Notes: generated by a model not told the origin, from the letters alone. A stretch of DNA of 64,000 nucleotides from Thermanaerothrix daxensis (GCF_001306145.1 NZ_LGKO01000006.1:62001-126000); one strand, 5' to 3'; numbered from the stretch's first letter, positions 25,024 to 34,511 are shown. Numbers and translations: made by a program.

Positions 25024-26628
25024 CTAGGGCGCGCCGACGTGCCCCGCCGGGTCGCCCGGGGCCTCGTACGTGGCCCACTCGGTTTCGATGGCGTTGCCGC
25101 CCCGCCGCTTGGCGCGGTAGAGCGCGCGGTCGGCCCGCTCCACCAGTTGCTCCAGGGTCAGCGCGCAGGTGGCATCGCTCACCACCACCCCCACGCTGAC
25201 CGTGCTCATGACCGCCCACCCCCCCGCTTCAATGGGGTGGTCGGCCACCTCGTGCTGAATGCGGCGGGTGATTCCCGCCACATCCTCCGGCGTCACCCCC
25301 GGCAGGATGGCCATCAGTTCATCCCCGCCGATGCGCCCCAGCACGTCCGTGGCCCGCAGTGCCCCCTGGACGCGGCGGCAGATCGCCACCAGCACCTCAT
25401 CCCCCATGGGATGGCCGCAGGCGTCGTTGATGGCCTTGAAGTGGTCAATGTCCAGTTCCAGCAGAGCTAGCGGCTGGCCAGAGGCGCGGTGATGCGCCAG
25501 CGCCCGCGCCGCCACCTGCAGAAACATGCGCCGGTTCAACAGCCCGGTCAGGGCATCCGTCTGCGCCTCCTGCTCCACCGCCTGCAGGTAGCGCATCCGC
25601 TCGGTCTGATCGCTCAGCGTCACCGCGTAGCCCAGCACCCGCCCGCGCGGGTGGAGCAGGCGGGTCACCCGCACCTCGTAGTAGGTCGCCGCGGCCGACT
25701 CCCCATCGCGCAGGCACAGATCCTCGCCCACCGGTGCGTCACCGGTGGGCAGCAGGTCGGCATGCCAGAAGGGCAGCACCGCCCCTACCGGCGCCCCCGC
25801 CCAGGCGACCCCCTCCAGGCCGAAAAGGCGCCGGGCGGTCCGATTGAGGTCCACCACGCGCTGCCGGGCATCCAGCACCACCACCCCCTCGCCCAGGTCA
25901 TCGAAGACGGCCTGGCGGGCAATCGGCGTCACCCCCAACCAATCGTAGCGCATTGCCGTGCCCCCGATGATTCCCCCGGCCAGCACGTACCCCAGCGGCG
26001 TGATCGCCTGCTGGCCCTGCGGCAGGAGAAAGAGGAGATCCACCAGATTGAAGAGCAGGGGAATCAGCGCCCCGATCACCAACCAGCGCGCTTGCCAGCG
26101 GTAGGGCAGGCGCGCCCCGCCCTGAGCGCGCAGAATCCAATACGCCCCCGCCGCCATCAGCGCGTAGGCGTACACCAGGTGCACCCAGAACCACGCACCG
26201 TACTGCCCCACCTGAAAGAGCACATAGCGCCCCCGCTCGATCAGGCTGTGGTCCGCCCAGATCAGCCCGTGCCGGGGGTTGGTCAGCACCAGCAGGAAGG
26301 TCAGCAGGGGAATGACGCCGAAAAGCCAGGCGCGCGCCGGCTGCAGCCACGCTCGCTGGCCGCTGTAATCCAGCGCGAAGAACAGCCACAGCACCGGCAG
26401 GGTGACCAGGAAGGCATACTGCAACTGAGCCCCCAGGAGGGCCGCCCCCGGCGCGGCCGCCAGCAGGGTGAGGCTGTGGGTTAGCAGGAGCGCGGCCCCG
26501 GCGATTAGAAACCAGAACAGCGCCAGCGGGGTATTCAGGTGCGGCATGCGCAAACGCACCCCCACCTGGCGCAGAAGCAGTACCTCTGCGGCCAGGGCCA
26601 GAATCAGAAACACCTCATAAACACTCAT
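25024..26628 (-). CDS. Membrane-bound diguanylate cyclase (7TM sensor-PAS-GGDEF)
   Basis: 534 residues. Residues 1-225 contain seven to eight hydrophobic segments of the histidine-kinase-like 7TM sensor type (VLWLFFALDYSG, HLVYAYALMAAGAYWILRAQ). A PAS domain follows (about 235-350, LGEGVVVLDARQRVVDLNRTARRLFG), then a GGDEF domain (about 365-525: DALTGLLNRRMFLQVAARAL, LELDIDHFKAINDACGHPMGDEVL). The signature loop is RIGGDELMAIL, with Leu for the usual Phe; the catalytic Asp/Glu are kept, so activity is still likely. It would make c-di-GMP in response to a membrane or PAS-sensed signal. Confidence 0.9.
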   Translation of the reverse strand: MSVYEVFLILALAAEVLLLRQVGVRLRMPHLNTPLALFWFLIAGAALLLTHSLTLLAAAPGAALLGAQLQYAFLVTLPVLWLFFALDYSGQRAWLQPARAWLFGVIPLLTFLLVLTNPRHGLIWADHSLIERGRYVLFQVGQYGAWFWVHLVYAYALMAAGAYWILRAQGGARLPYRWQARWLVIGALIPLLFNLVDLLFLLPQGQQAITPLGYVLAGGIIGGTAMRYDWLGVTPIARQAVFDDLGEGVVVLDARQRVVDLNRTARRLFGLEGVAWAGAPVGAVLPFWHADLLPTGDAPVGEDLCLRDGESAAATYYEVRVTRLLHPRGRVLGYAVTLSDQTERMRYLQAVEQEAQTDALTGLLNRRMFLQVAARALAHHRASGQPLALLELDIDHFKAINDACGHPMGDEVLVAICRRVQGALRATDVLGRIGGDELMAILPGVTPEDVAGITRRIQHEVADHPIEAGGWAVMSTVSVGVVVSDATCALTLEQLVERADRALYRAKRRGGNAIETEWATYEAPGDPAGHVGAP

Positions 26629-26798
26629 CCTCGGCCTGCCCGCCCCACCCAGGGGACTACTTTCATTTTACACCCGGCCGCCCCCACGACAAAGCGGCGG
26701 GCAAGTCGTGTGGGCGCACGGACGCCCGCGCGCCCGGAAGCCGCGCCACCCCGGGTGGGGGGACCGCCGGGGTGACGCTTGCAAGCACCAGGGCCGGG

Positions 26799-29444
26799 TT
26801 AGCGCATGACCGCCGGGATGAAGACGCGGAATTGGTCCACCGTGGTGGTCAGACTGACCACCATGCAGGCCGCGGGGTCATGGGAAGAGCAAACCTCGAT
26901 CTGGTCCACGTGGCTCTCGCCCACGCTCACCCCGCTGGCCGGCACGCGCACCTGCACCTGCACCGTGCGCGTATCCTCATTTCCAGGGGCCACGTTCTCC
27001 AGCCCCTCGGGCAAGGCGCTGACCCAGGAGCCGTTGCCGGCATGCACATCCCGCAAGGTCAGGTCCTCGGCCAGATCTCCGGCATTTTGCACCTCGAAGG
27101 TGTAGGTCAGCGTGCTCCCCGGGGTCGCGCTGGCGCTCAGGTCGTTCGGGGTGGCCAGGACGCCGTAATAGGCCGTCTTGGCCCGCACGCCGATGCGCAC
27201 GGTGCGCGGGCTATCGTTCGATTGGCGTTTGACCGCGAGCAAAACCTCGCCGGCGTACTCCTTATCCGGCACGCTTCCGCCGTTAAACCCAACGGTGAAG
27301 GTGCAGTGTTCGCCGCGCCCATACTCTTCGTCAAGTTGGCATTGGTGACTGAACGTGAAGGGATTCTCCCCGTTGGGAATATCCTTCGGGGTAAAGGTAA
27401 CCCCGCTGACGTACAAATTCCCCAGGAAGCGCACGGTGAAGAGCCTGGGCTCCCCCCCTTGGTTCAAGTGCAGAATGCCCCAGTCCTGGAAGGTCGGTTG
27501 TACGTTGGGGTTGCCGGGGGGGTTGCCCATATCGCGCAGGTAAATCTGCAGCACGTTTTGGTAAATTGGGGTCTCGTTGTTGAGGTCCAGGTCGGCGTAG
27601 GAGGCAAAGAAGGCAAACTGGCCGGTGGCCGAGAGCCCGCCGTACACCGAATCCGGTGCCCCCTGCTGACCGTTTGAGGTCAGCGAAACGCGCCAGGTTT
27701 GCCGGGCGTTCCAATCGTGGGCAAACACGTCCGGGCAACTGGTCGTCGGGGTGCCCTCAATGCCCTCCCCCGTTGTGTAGGGACAGATGTTGTTGGTATC
27801 GCCCTCGATCAGGTTGTCGGCGTAGGAGTGGAAACTGATCACCAGCCCATCGCGCGAGATGGCCGGCGCGTAGGAAGCCAGGTTGGCCAGCGCGGCAGGC
27901 CGCTGGCTCTCGTCGTCCAGCGGCACCGACGGCACCGAGACCAGGTAGCGCTCCTGAATGGAACCGTTCGTCAGATCCCACTTGAAGAGATAGATGTCGG
28001 TAAAGCCGTTGTCATCGGCGCTCTTGCCTTCGGGGAGGTTGATGGGCGCCAGGTCGCTGGCGCGGGATTGGAACGCCACGTACAACCGCGGCTGTCCGTT
28101 CTCCTCCACGTAGGCCACCGCCGGGTACTCGCTGGTGCCGTTGGCGGGCTTGCCGCTCGCATTTTGCGAAATGAGGTAGATGCGCACGCCGCCCGGCTGA
28201 TCAAATTCATCGTAGGTGCCGTTGCCGTCGTTGTCGCGGTCCAGCAGGAAGAGATTGGCCCGCCGCGCGTAGGGGCGCGCGTTCGGATCATCCGCCGGGT
28301 AGTGCTCCTTCAGCCCGCAGATCAGGTTGGTGGCCCGCGAGACGAAGAGCAGGTAGCGCCCATCTTGCGCTTTACCGGGCATATCCACGAAGACGGGGTG
28401 GTAAGAATCGCCGTCGGTCGGCCGATCGTAGGCGGTGGGCTGACCGCTCTGGTCGCAGGTCGGCGCGCGCGTCAGCAACTGCGAGCCTCTTTGCTCAAAT
28501 TGGGGCTCTAGGCTGTGACCTTTATCCGAGGCCTGCCCGAGGAAGATGTCCTTGATGTGCCCATTACCGTCTTGAATGTCCAGGTTGCTGGCAATGGACT
28601 CAAAGGCCACAAAGACCTCGGTATAAACGTCCACCTGACCGTCGTTATTGAGGTCCTGCCAGTACACATCCGCCACCGGATGGGGGTACTCCACCATGGG
28701 TTTCGTCGTGCCGTTTGAGTAACGGTCGCATTCCGGCGTCTCGTCCGCAGTCAGGCGGCAGGCCACGTTGCCCGAATCGGCATCCACATCAGGGCCGGTG
28801 CTGGTATCGTGATTAGAAACCCGGTACGGCCCACGCAGATTGTCGGGGTCGCGCAGGTCCATCAGCCAGATATCCGTCTCGGGGGTATCATCCCCGCCCT
28901 CAATCTCCGCATATTCGCTGGCCGATTGGAACACCACCCAGCGGCCGTCTCGCGAGAGGGTGGGGAACATGGCGTCACCCTTGGGGTATTGGGTGAAACC
29001 CCCTCCCAGGGTCAGCGCGCGTACAACGTCCGAGCCTTTTCGGGCCAGGAAAATATCGGCGCAGTACACCGTCTTGCCCTCCGCATCCACCCCGCACGTT
29101 TCCTCATCCGACATGCCCTCAACCAGGTTGGTCGCGCGGGAGGCAAACGCCGCCCGCGGGGGCGCATCCAGCACGTCGGTGTTGCAGTAGGGGTTGTACG
29201 GGTCGTCCGAACGCTGAGAACCATCGCAATCCTCGTTGAACCACGCCACCGAAACGTAGTTGCTCATCTGATCGCCGCGGCTGAACCCTCCCCCTTCGGT
29301 AGCCACCTTCGAGACCAGCACGGTGGTGCCGAAGTAACTCGGATCCGCCGCCTGCACGGTCAGCAGGCCCAGCCCGGCCATCAGCCCCAGGCCCAACAGC
29401 GTGCTCCATTTGATATTTCGACGCAGGGTGCTCCACCATCCCAT
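26799..29444 (-). CDS. Large secreted PD40/TolB-like beta-propeller protein
   Basis: 881 residues. N-terminal signal peptide (NIKWSTLLGLGLMAGLGLLTVQA, cleavage after AADP region). Residues 130-640 carry repeated PD40-like blades (PTLSRDGRWVVFQSAS, PAISRDGLVISFHSYADN, GLSATGQFAFFASYAD). Calcium-site-like loops occur: DLNNDGQVDVY, DRDNDGNGTYDE. The C-terminal 200 residues are Ig-like/NEW3-type (TPGSTLTYTFEVQNAGDLAEDL). The last residues FRVFIPAVMR resemble the hydrophobic-Pro-basic ends common on Chloroflexota exported proteins. No catalytic motif is visible. An exposed binding or adhesion role is an inference. Confidence 0.7.
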   Translation of the reverse strand: MGWWSTLRRNIKWSTLLGLGLMAGLGLLTVQAADPSYFGTTVLVSKVATEGGGFSRGDQMSNYVSVAWFNEDCDGSQRSDDPYNPYCNTDVLDAPPRAAFASRATNLVEGMSDEETCGVDAEGKTVYCADIFLARKGSDVVRALTLGGGFTQYPKGDAMFPTLSRDGRWVVFQSASEYAEIEGGDDTPETDIWLMDLRDPDNLRGPYRVSNHDTSTGPDVDADSGNVACRLTADETPECDRYSNGTTKPMVEYPHPVADVYWQDLNNDGQVDVYTEVFVAFESIASNLDIQDGNGHIKDIFLGQASDKGHSLEPQFEQRGSQLLTRAPTCDQSGQPTAYDRPTDGDSYHPVFVDMPGKAQDGRYLLFVSRATNLICGLKEHYPADDPNARPYARRANLFLLDRDNDGNGTYDEFDQPGGVRIYLISQNASGKPANGTSEYPAVAYVEENGQPRLYVAFQSRASDLAPINLPEGKSADDNGFTDIYLFKWDLTNGSIQERYLVSVPSVPLDDESQRPAALANLASYAPAISRDGLVISFHSYADNLIEGDTNNICPYTTGEGIEGTPTTSCPDVFAHDWNARQTWRVSLTSNGQQGAPDSVYGGLSATGQFAFFASYADLDLNNETPIYQNVLQIYLRDMGNPPGNPNVQPTFQDWGILHLNQGGEPRLFTVRFLGNLYVSGVTFTPKDIPNGENPFTFSHQCQLDEEYGRGEHCTFTVGFNGGSVPDKEYAGEVLLAVKRQSNDSPRTVRIGVRAKTAYYGVLATPNDLSASATPGSTLTYTFEVQNAGDLAEDLTLRDVHAGNGSWVSALPEGLENVAPGNEDTRTVQVQVRVPASGVSVGESHVDQIEVCSSHDPAACMVVSLTTTVDQFRVFIPAVMR

Positions 29445-29659
29445 GATTACCGTCCCTCTGGCGTGTGCAGGATCGTGCCCCGCAGGCGGTCAAAAAGGAG
29501 GGGCGCGGAATCTGCGCCCCCCTGGGGTGTCGTTTTGGTGTTCAGGTGGTCAGCCCGGCCCGAAGACCGGGCTGCCACTATCTGCGGGGTTATTTGCATT
29601 GTAGCAGAAGAGGGGGCCGTTTTCTCTTACAGAATTGTTAGGTGCGGGGGCGCCGCGCC

Positions 29660-29968
29660 TTACAATTTTGTTGGGTGCACGCGCAGGCCCACCCCCGCCT
29701 GCCAGGTGAGGTGGCACAGGCGCAGGGGCTGCAGCGGCCAATCGCCCAGCGGCTGGGCCCACTCGCCCAATGCACTGCGCCCCAGCGGCCAGGGGGCGCC
29801 CAGCGGGGTGACCAGGCCGCCGCGCGCATCCAGCCCGACCGCCGGGTGGGGGCCGGCTTCGGGCAGGGCCTCCACACGGCGCATCAGCGCGCGCAAGATG
29901 CGGATCTCATCGCTGAGGGCACCGCCGCGGCGGCGCCGGGAAGGAACGGGGGGAAGGGGTGCGTCCAT
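29660..29968 (-). CDS. Small hypothetical protein behind a possible SOS-type operator
   Basis: 102 residues from ATG 29968, with a strong GAGGAGG seven bases upstream. The first 40 residues are basic and helical (PSRRRRGGALSDEIRILRALMRRVEAL); the remainder is small-residue-rich, with no recognisable domain. It is not similar to anything I can name. A perfect TAGAA-N6-TTCTA inverted repeat lies 16-31 bases upstream of the start codon. Codon usage is GC-rich like the neighbours, and the good ribosome binding site is the main support for a real gene. Confidence 0.45.
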   Translation of the reverse strand: MDAPLPPVPSRRRRGGALSDEIRILRALMRRVEALPEAGPHPAVGLDARGGLVTPLGAPWPLGRSALGEWAQPLGDWPLQPLRLCHLTWQAGVGLRVHPTKL

Positions 29969-29983
29969 AGGCCTCCTCGGATT

Positions 29984-29999
29984 TAGAATGTTTGTTCTA
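29984..29999 (-). promoter_or_regulatory. Inverted repeat, possible LexA-like operator
   Basis: Minus strand TAGAACAAACATTCTA: perfect 5-bp arms and a GAAC-N4-RTTC core reminiscent of Gram-positive SOS boxes. It lies just upstream of the small gene at 29660-29968. No functional evidence. Confidence 0.35.
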
Positions 30000-30048
30000 T
30001 CATCCTGCCCCAAGCATAGCGCAGAGGGGCGATTTTGGCAACCTGCAT

Positions 30049-30095
30049 CTTTAACGAGGGTTAAGGGGGGCAAAGGGGCCACCCCCTCGTTAAAG
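30049..30095. repeat. 12-bp perfect inverted repeat upstream of CRISPR array 2
   Basis: CTTTAACGAGGG (30049-30060) and CCCTCGTTAAAG (30084-30095) with a 23-base loop. It lies between the small hypothetical gene and the array 2 promoter. Confidence 0.7.
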
Positions 30096-30156
30096 TGACG
30101 ACTTGACAAAACGGCAAATCTGTGGTGGGCACCCCAAAAAAACCCCGGTGGGGGGC

Positions 30157-30185
30157 TTGCGCGGGTGTACAGAATTCTCTATAAT
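30157..30185 (+). promoter_or_regulatory. Promoter of CRISPR array 2 leader
   Basis: TTGCGC (30157-30162), a 17-base spacer, TATAAT (30180-30185). It reads toward the array; the leader from the expected start (about 30192) to the first repeat is about 300 bases. The nurA promoter has the same TTGCGC -35. Confidence 0.65.
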
Positions 30186-30296
30186 AAGAGCAGTGCAGTT
30201 CCACCGCACCTTAACAAGTGCATAGGGCGGAAAGAACGAGAGCCCATCCACGCGGTAGCGGGCGCCGCGCGAGGGGCATATTGTGAAAGATTTCAC

Positions 30297-30360
30297 TTTT
30301 GCGTACCCCCCCTCGAAAATGAGCCGAAAACGGGCCCGAACGGGAGGGGGGTACGCAAAA
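30297..30360 (+). repeat. Long near-perfect hairpin in the array 2 leader
   Basis: Left arm TTTTGCGTACCCCCCCTC (30297-30314) and right arm GAGGGGGGTACGCAAAA (30344-30360) pair over 17 bp with one C bulge; loop 29 bases. A weaker pair, AGTGGGAG (30411-30418)/CTCCCACT (30466-30473), follows. These are not terminators (no T-run after the right arm). Confidence 0.7.
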
Positions 30361-30495
30361 ATCGGCGTGGGGTAGAAAGGGTGCATCAAACGGCCGAAAT
30401 TACCCCCTCGAGTGGGAGGAAAAGCGCTGTTTTGCCCCCCAAAAACGCTCGAAAGTGCGAATTTTCTCCCACTTTCAATTGTCTAGATGTCTGCA

Positions 30496-33204
30496 GTCTG
30501 AATCATCAAATGCCCGTAAGGGCATTAAGACTAAGGTTCTAGATTGCGCACCGCCTACGCCAATATGATAAGTCTGAATCATCAAATGCCCGTAAGGGCA
30601 TTAAGACGTACAACCTGAAACCTTCTTTAGCCAGAATGAGCTACGTGCGTCTGAATCATCAAATGCCCGTAAGGGCATTAAGACGGAACACAAAGTTAAA
30701 CTAATAGTAGTGCGTCATGTTTTATGTCTGAATCATCAAATGCCCGTAAGGGCATTAAGACCAGCGAAGGTAATGCTTTCAACGGCATCGGCAATGGTTA
30801 GTCTGAATCATCAAATGCCCGTAAGGGCATTAAGACGTACGAATTTTCATGATACACCTCACTTTGTTTTTTTTGTCTGAATCATCAAATGCCCGTAAGG
30901 GCATTAAGACATCTGCGCTATCAAATAGCAATTGCTCACTTATTCTAAATAGTCTGAATCATCAAATGCCCGTAAGGGCATTAAGACCGGAAAGCACGCG
31001 CAACGCCAGCCCGGAGGCGAAGCGCGTCTGAATCATCAAATGCCCGTAAGGGCATTAAGACATATTCAGGGCATGGCGGAATTCGTGGAAGGATTTCCAG
31101 GCGGTCTGAATCATCAAATGCCCGTAAGGGCATTAAGACAGGACAGAGTAATATTCTTCAACGCGACCGTCTGGCCATACGGTCTGAATCATCAAATGCC
31201 CGTAAGGGCATTAAGACAGGTGTAGCAGCATGATTGTGATCGATGGCCTAACCTATAAGTCTGAATCATCAAATGCCCGTAAGGGCATTAAGACTCTCCC
31301 TCTTCATTTCCTCAATGGCCTTCTCGAGCTCGTTTAGCCAGTCTGAATCATCAAATGCCCGTAAGGGCATTAAGACCTTCGTACCCTCTCCGCTTGCACG
31401 CTCTGGCAAACGATAGAGCGTCTGAATCATCAAATGCCCGTAAGGGCATTAAGACGTTCCTCGCGCCATTTGCTGATGTCTGCTATCGGCAACCACCAGG
31501 TCTGAATCATCAAATGCCCGTAAGGGCATTAAGACTAAAACTTCCATTCGACTTCATACCCTCTACGACGGCATTCATCGTCTGAATCATCAAATGCCCG
31601 TAAGGGCATTAAGACCTTGCGGATCTCGGCATCGAACAGCAGATACAGCAAAATGTCTGAATCATCAAATGCCCGTAAGGGCATTAAGACTTGGGGAATT
31701 CATTTCCATCCTCATCCTCCCCCCACGGGGTGATAGGTCTGAATCATCAAATGCCCGTAAGGGCATTAAGACCTATTATGTAGGTGCCGGCGCGGGAGCG
31801 CCGAGAAAAAAGTCTGAATCATCAAATGCCCGTAAGGGCATTAAGACAAAAACTCTGATTCGTCTGCTCCGATCTCAACCAGAGTTAAAGTCTGAATCAT
31901 CAAATGCCCGTAAGGGCATTAAGACGTTTCGTAGTTGAACCCCAGTGCCTCGCGCGCCTCTTGCTTGTCTGAATCATCAAATGCCCGTAAGGGCATTAAG
32001 ACCGAAAACAAAATTAACAAAGTGCCCCGAGCCTGTACGCCATTTTGTCTGAATCATCAAATGCCCGTAAGGGCATTAAGACGCCGGCCTTAAGGAACAC
32101 ACTGAACTCATGGAAATTGTTAAGTCTGAATCATCAAATGCCCGTAAGGGCATTAAGACACGGTTGTAAATTCAAATTCGCTTGTGGTCATGGTTACACC
32201 GTCTGAATCATCAAATGCCCGTAAGGGCATTAAGACCATCACCCTTCCGCGCATCGCGTCGAGAAACTCAGCTTGGTCTGAATCATCAAATGCCCGTAAG
32301 GGCATTAAGACCCCCATTCCTCGTACTCGCCCCGATAGCGCGCGTCGGGGTCTGAATCATCAAATGCCCGTAAGGGCATTAAGACGGACATCTAATGACC
32401 ATCCACCCCGCCTTGTCAGTCCGAGTCTGAATCATCAAATGCCCGTAAGGGCATTAAGACCAAATTCACCCCCGCACTCACATATGAGCAGTGTATGTCT
32501 GAATCATCAAATGCCCGTAAGGGCATTAAGACTCAGCGAGGCGGGCTTCAGGGAACTCACGAGCAAATAATGTCTGAATCATCAAATGCCCGTAAGGGCA
32601 TTAAGACCAACCTTTACGGTCTTGACCTTCAACATTTTGGCACGAATAGGTCTGAATCATCAAATGCCCGTAAGGGCATTAAGACCCACGTGCTGCGCGT
32701 ACTCAACCGCGGCCTCCGGATCGGTCTGAATCATCAAATGCCCGTAAGGGCATTAAGACACTGTGGCAGCGTGAATGCCTACGCCATCCTTCACGCTGTG
32801 TCTGAATCATCAAATGCCCGTAAGGGCATTAAGACCAAGTCGCGAACGCCGCCCTCGACGATGCGGTCTAGGAGTCTGAATCATCAAATGCCCGTAAGGG
32901 CATTAAGACATGATTGCGACCAACTGCCGGCCGCTCCCCATCCTGCGTCTGAATCATCAAATGCCCGTAAGGGCATTAAGACTGCGTTGGGTATTCGAAC
33001 TCACCTCCCGCACCGCACCTCTGTCTGAATCATCAAATGCCCGTAAGGGCATTAAGACTTTCACGGCCTGGTGCCAGGCGGCATAAGCGTTCATACTTGT
33101 CTGAATCATCAAATGCCCGTAAGGGCATTAAGACCTTGTGTCTCAATCCACACATCACCAAATGTCTTGCTGATCTGTCTGAATCATCAAATGCCCGTAA
33201 GGGC
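30496..33204 (+). CRISPR. CRISPR array 2: 35 full 36-base repeats plus one truncated repeat
   Basis: The repeat starts GTCTGAATCATCAA, continues ATGCCCGTAAGGGCAT (6-bp hairpin with GTAA loop) and ends TAAGAC. First repeat 30496-30531, last full repeat 33099-33134; a truncated one of 28 bases lies at 33177-33204. Spacers are about 37-46 bases, all different. Full repeats are identical. Plus orientation is supported by the hairpin position (cleavage at its base leaves the 8-base tag ATTAAGAC), the truncated repeat at the right end, and a promoter and leader at the left. The repeat is unrelated to array 1. No cas genes lie nearby. Short open frames over the array are artefacts of the repeat. Confidence 0.98.
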
Positions 33205-33579
33205 CCTCAGGCTCAAGCAAGCCTCTGCATGCCGATAATAAAAAGGGCAATGGCTGAAGCCTCCCATGCCCCAGGGCCTTGAGCCCCACCCGGCACTCAC
33301 CAGGCTCAAGGGGTGAGGAGGTCCCATGCGTCGGCCCCTCATCAAACGGGTTTTTCACCCGCGCCAACCCCACCGCATACCCGGCCACACCGCGGGCGCA
33401 CCGCCCGGGGCGCACCGGGTGCGCGGTGCCGCCCTATGCCCAGAGACGGCCCACCGGCCGTTGCAGGTCAAAACTCATTCTGTTGGGGGGGGTTATCACC
33501 ATCGAAGGTCGCGTCATTACCCCTGCCGTGGTGGCCATGATCGTCATCGGCTTCATCATTAGGGACGGCCCGACGCCCC
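33205..33579. other. Non-coding region after CRISPR array 2
   Basis: The truncated terminal repeat runs into unique sequence. The motif CAGGCTCAAG occurs at 33208-33217 and again at 33301-33310, and CCTTGAGCC/GGCTCAAGG form a 9-bp inverted repeat around 33278-33311. No gene is supported; the frame ITPAVVAMIVIGFII near 33515-33560 is a short hydrophobic run without family. Confidence 0.45.
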
Positions 33580-34470
33580 TCAGGGGGCGCGCAGACCCCC
33601 CTCCACCTCCCCCTGCACAAACCGCCCCTCGCGCAGGTCGCGCAGGGCCTGCTCGATCTCCTCGCGCGTGGTCATCACAAACGGCCCATAGGGGTAGATG
33701 GGCTCGCCAAAGGGGCGCCCGCCGATGAGCATGGCGCGCATCCCCGCCGCACTGCGCCAGCGCAGGCGCTCCCCCGCGCCGTACACCACCATCACCGGCG
33801 CGGCCAGGGTCACCCCGCGGCCCGTCGCCCCGTCTTCCAGCGTGCCCTCGCCCTCGAAGAGGTAGGCCAGCAGGGTGTGCGTCGGGTCGGTGGCCCACTC
33901 CAAAGCCCCGCCCGGCGGCACGGCCACCTCCAGGTAGAGCGGCTGAGCGGCAATCTCGCGCACCGGGCCGCGCACCCCGGCCACCTCACCGGCCACCACG
34001 CGCAGGCGCACCCCGGCCACCTCCACCTGCGGAATGCGCGCCGCCGCCACCTCCTGATAGCGCGGCGGGCTCATCTTCAGCGCCGCCGGCAAGTTGACCC
34101 ACAACTGAAAGCCCAGCACGCGTCCCGCAGGCCCGCGCGTGGGCATCTCCTCATGCAGAATGCCGCGCCCGCTGGTCATCCACTGCACATCCCCGGGGCC
34201 GATCACCCCCAGGTTGCCCAAACTATCCCGATGGCGCACACTGCCCTCGAGCATGTAGGTCACCGTCTCAATACCGCGATGCGGGTGAGTGGGAAAGCCG
34301 CGCAGAGGCCCCTCGCGCGGATCGTTGAACGCAAAATGATCGAACAGGAGGAAGGGATCGTAGGGGTTGGAGCGCTGGGGGGCAAACGAACGCAGCAAGC
34401 GCACCCCCGCGCCCTCGATCACCAACTGCGGCCGGATCACCTCACGAATGGGCCGTACCTCAGATGCCAT
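33580..34470 (-). CDS. Pirin family protein
   Basis: 296 residues, typical bicupin pirin length. The metal site is THPHRGIETVTYMLEG (about 60-75) with a further His/Glu in GRGILHEEMP (about 101-110). N-terminal RPQLVIEGAGVRLLRSF and QRSNPYDPFLLFDHFAFND are standard. The C-terminal cupin has LLAYLFEGEGTLEDG. Pirins are iron cupins, some with quercetin dioxygenase activity, others regulatory. The single gene has TATAAT inside a 9-bp inverted repeat upstream. Confidence 0.93.
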   Translation of the reverse strand: MASEVRPIREVIRPQLVIEGAGVRLLRSFAPQRSNPYDPFLLFDHFAFNDPREGPLRGFPTHPHRGIETVTYMLEGSVRHRDSLGNLGVIGPGDVQWMTSGRGILHEEMPTRGPAGRVLGFQLWVNLPAALKMSPPRYQEVAAARIPQVEVAGVRLRVVAGEVAGVRGPVREIAAQPLYLEVAVPPGGALEWATDPTHTLLAYLFEGEGTLEDGATGRGVTLAAPVMVVYGAGERLRWRSAAGMRAMLIGGRPFGEPIYPYGPFVMTTREEIEQALRDLREGRFVQGEVEGGLRAP

Positions 34471-34485
34471 GACCGCCTCTCTTTC

Positions 34486-34511
34486 GGATATAATTTTGAT
34501 TGATTATATCC
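34486..34511 (-). promoter_or_regulatory. Pirin promoter with overlapping operator-like palindrome
   Basis: Minus strand GGATATAAT-N8-ATTATATCC: perfect 9-bp arms (34503-34511 with 34486-34494). TATAAT-like sequence lies inside the first arm, so a bound dimer would block the promoter. This is a shape typical of MarR/HxlR-type operators. Confidence 0.55.

Noticed and set aside
30849-33282. Short plus-strand open frames containing repeated S-E-S-S-N-A-R-K-G-I-K-T or N-H-Q-M-P-V-R-A-L-R
   Set aside because: They are translations of the CRISPR 2 repeat in different frames, not a repeat protein.
33279-33728. Open frame with a hydrophobic ITPAVVAMIVIGFII run
   Set aside because: No start signal, no family, and most of it overlaps the antisense pirin gene end.
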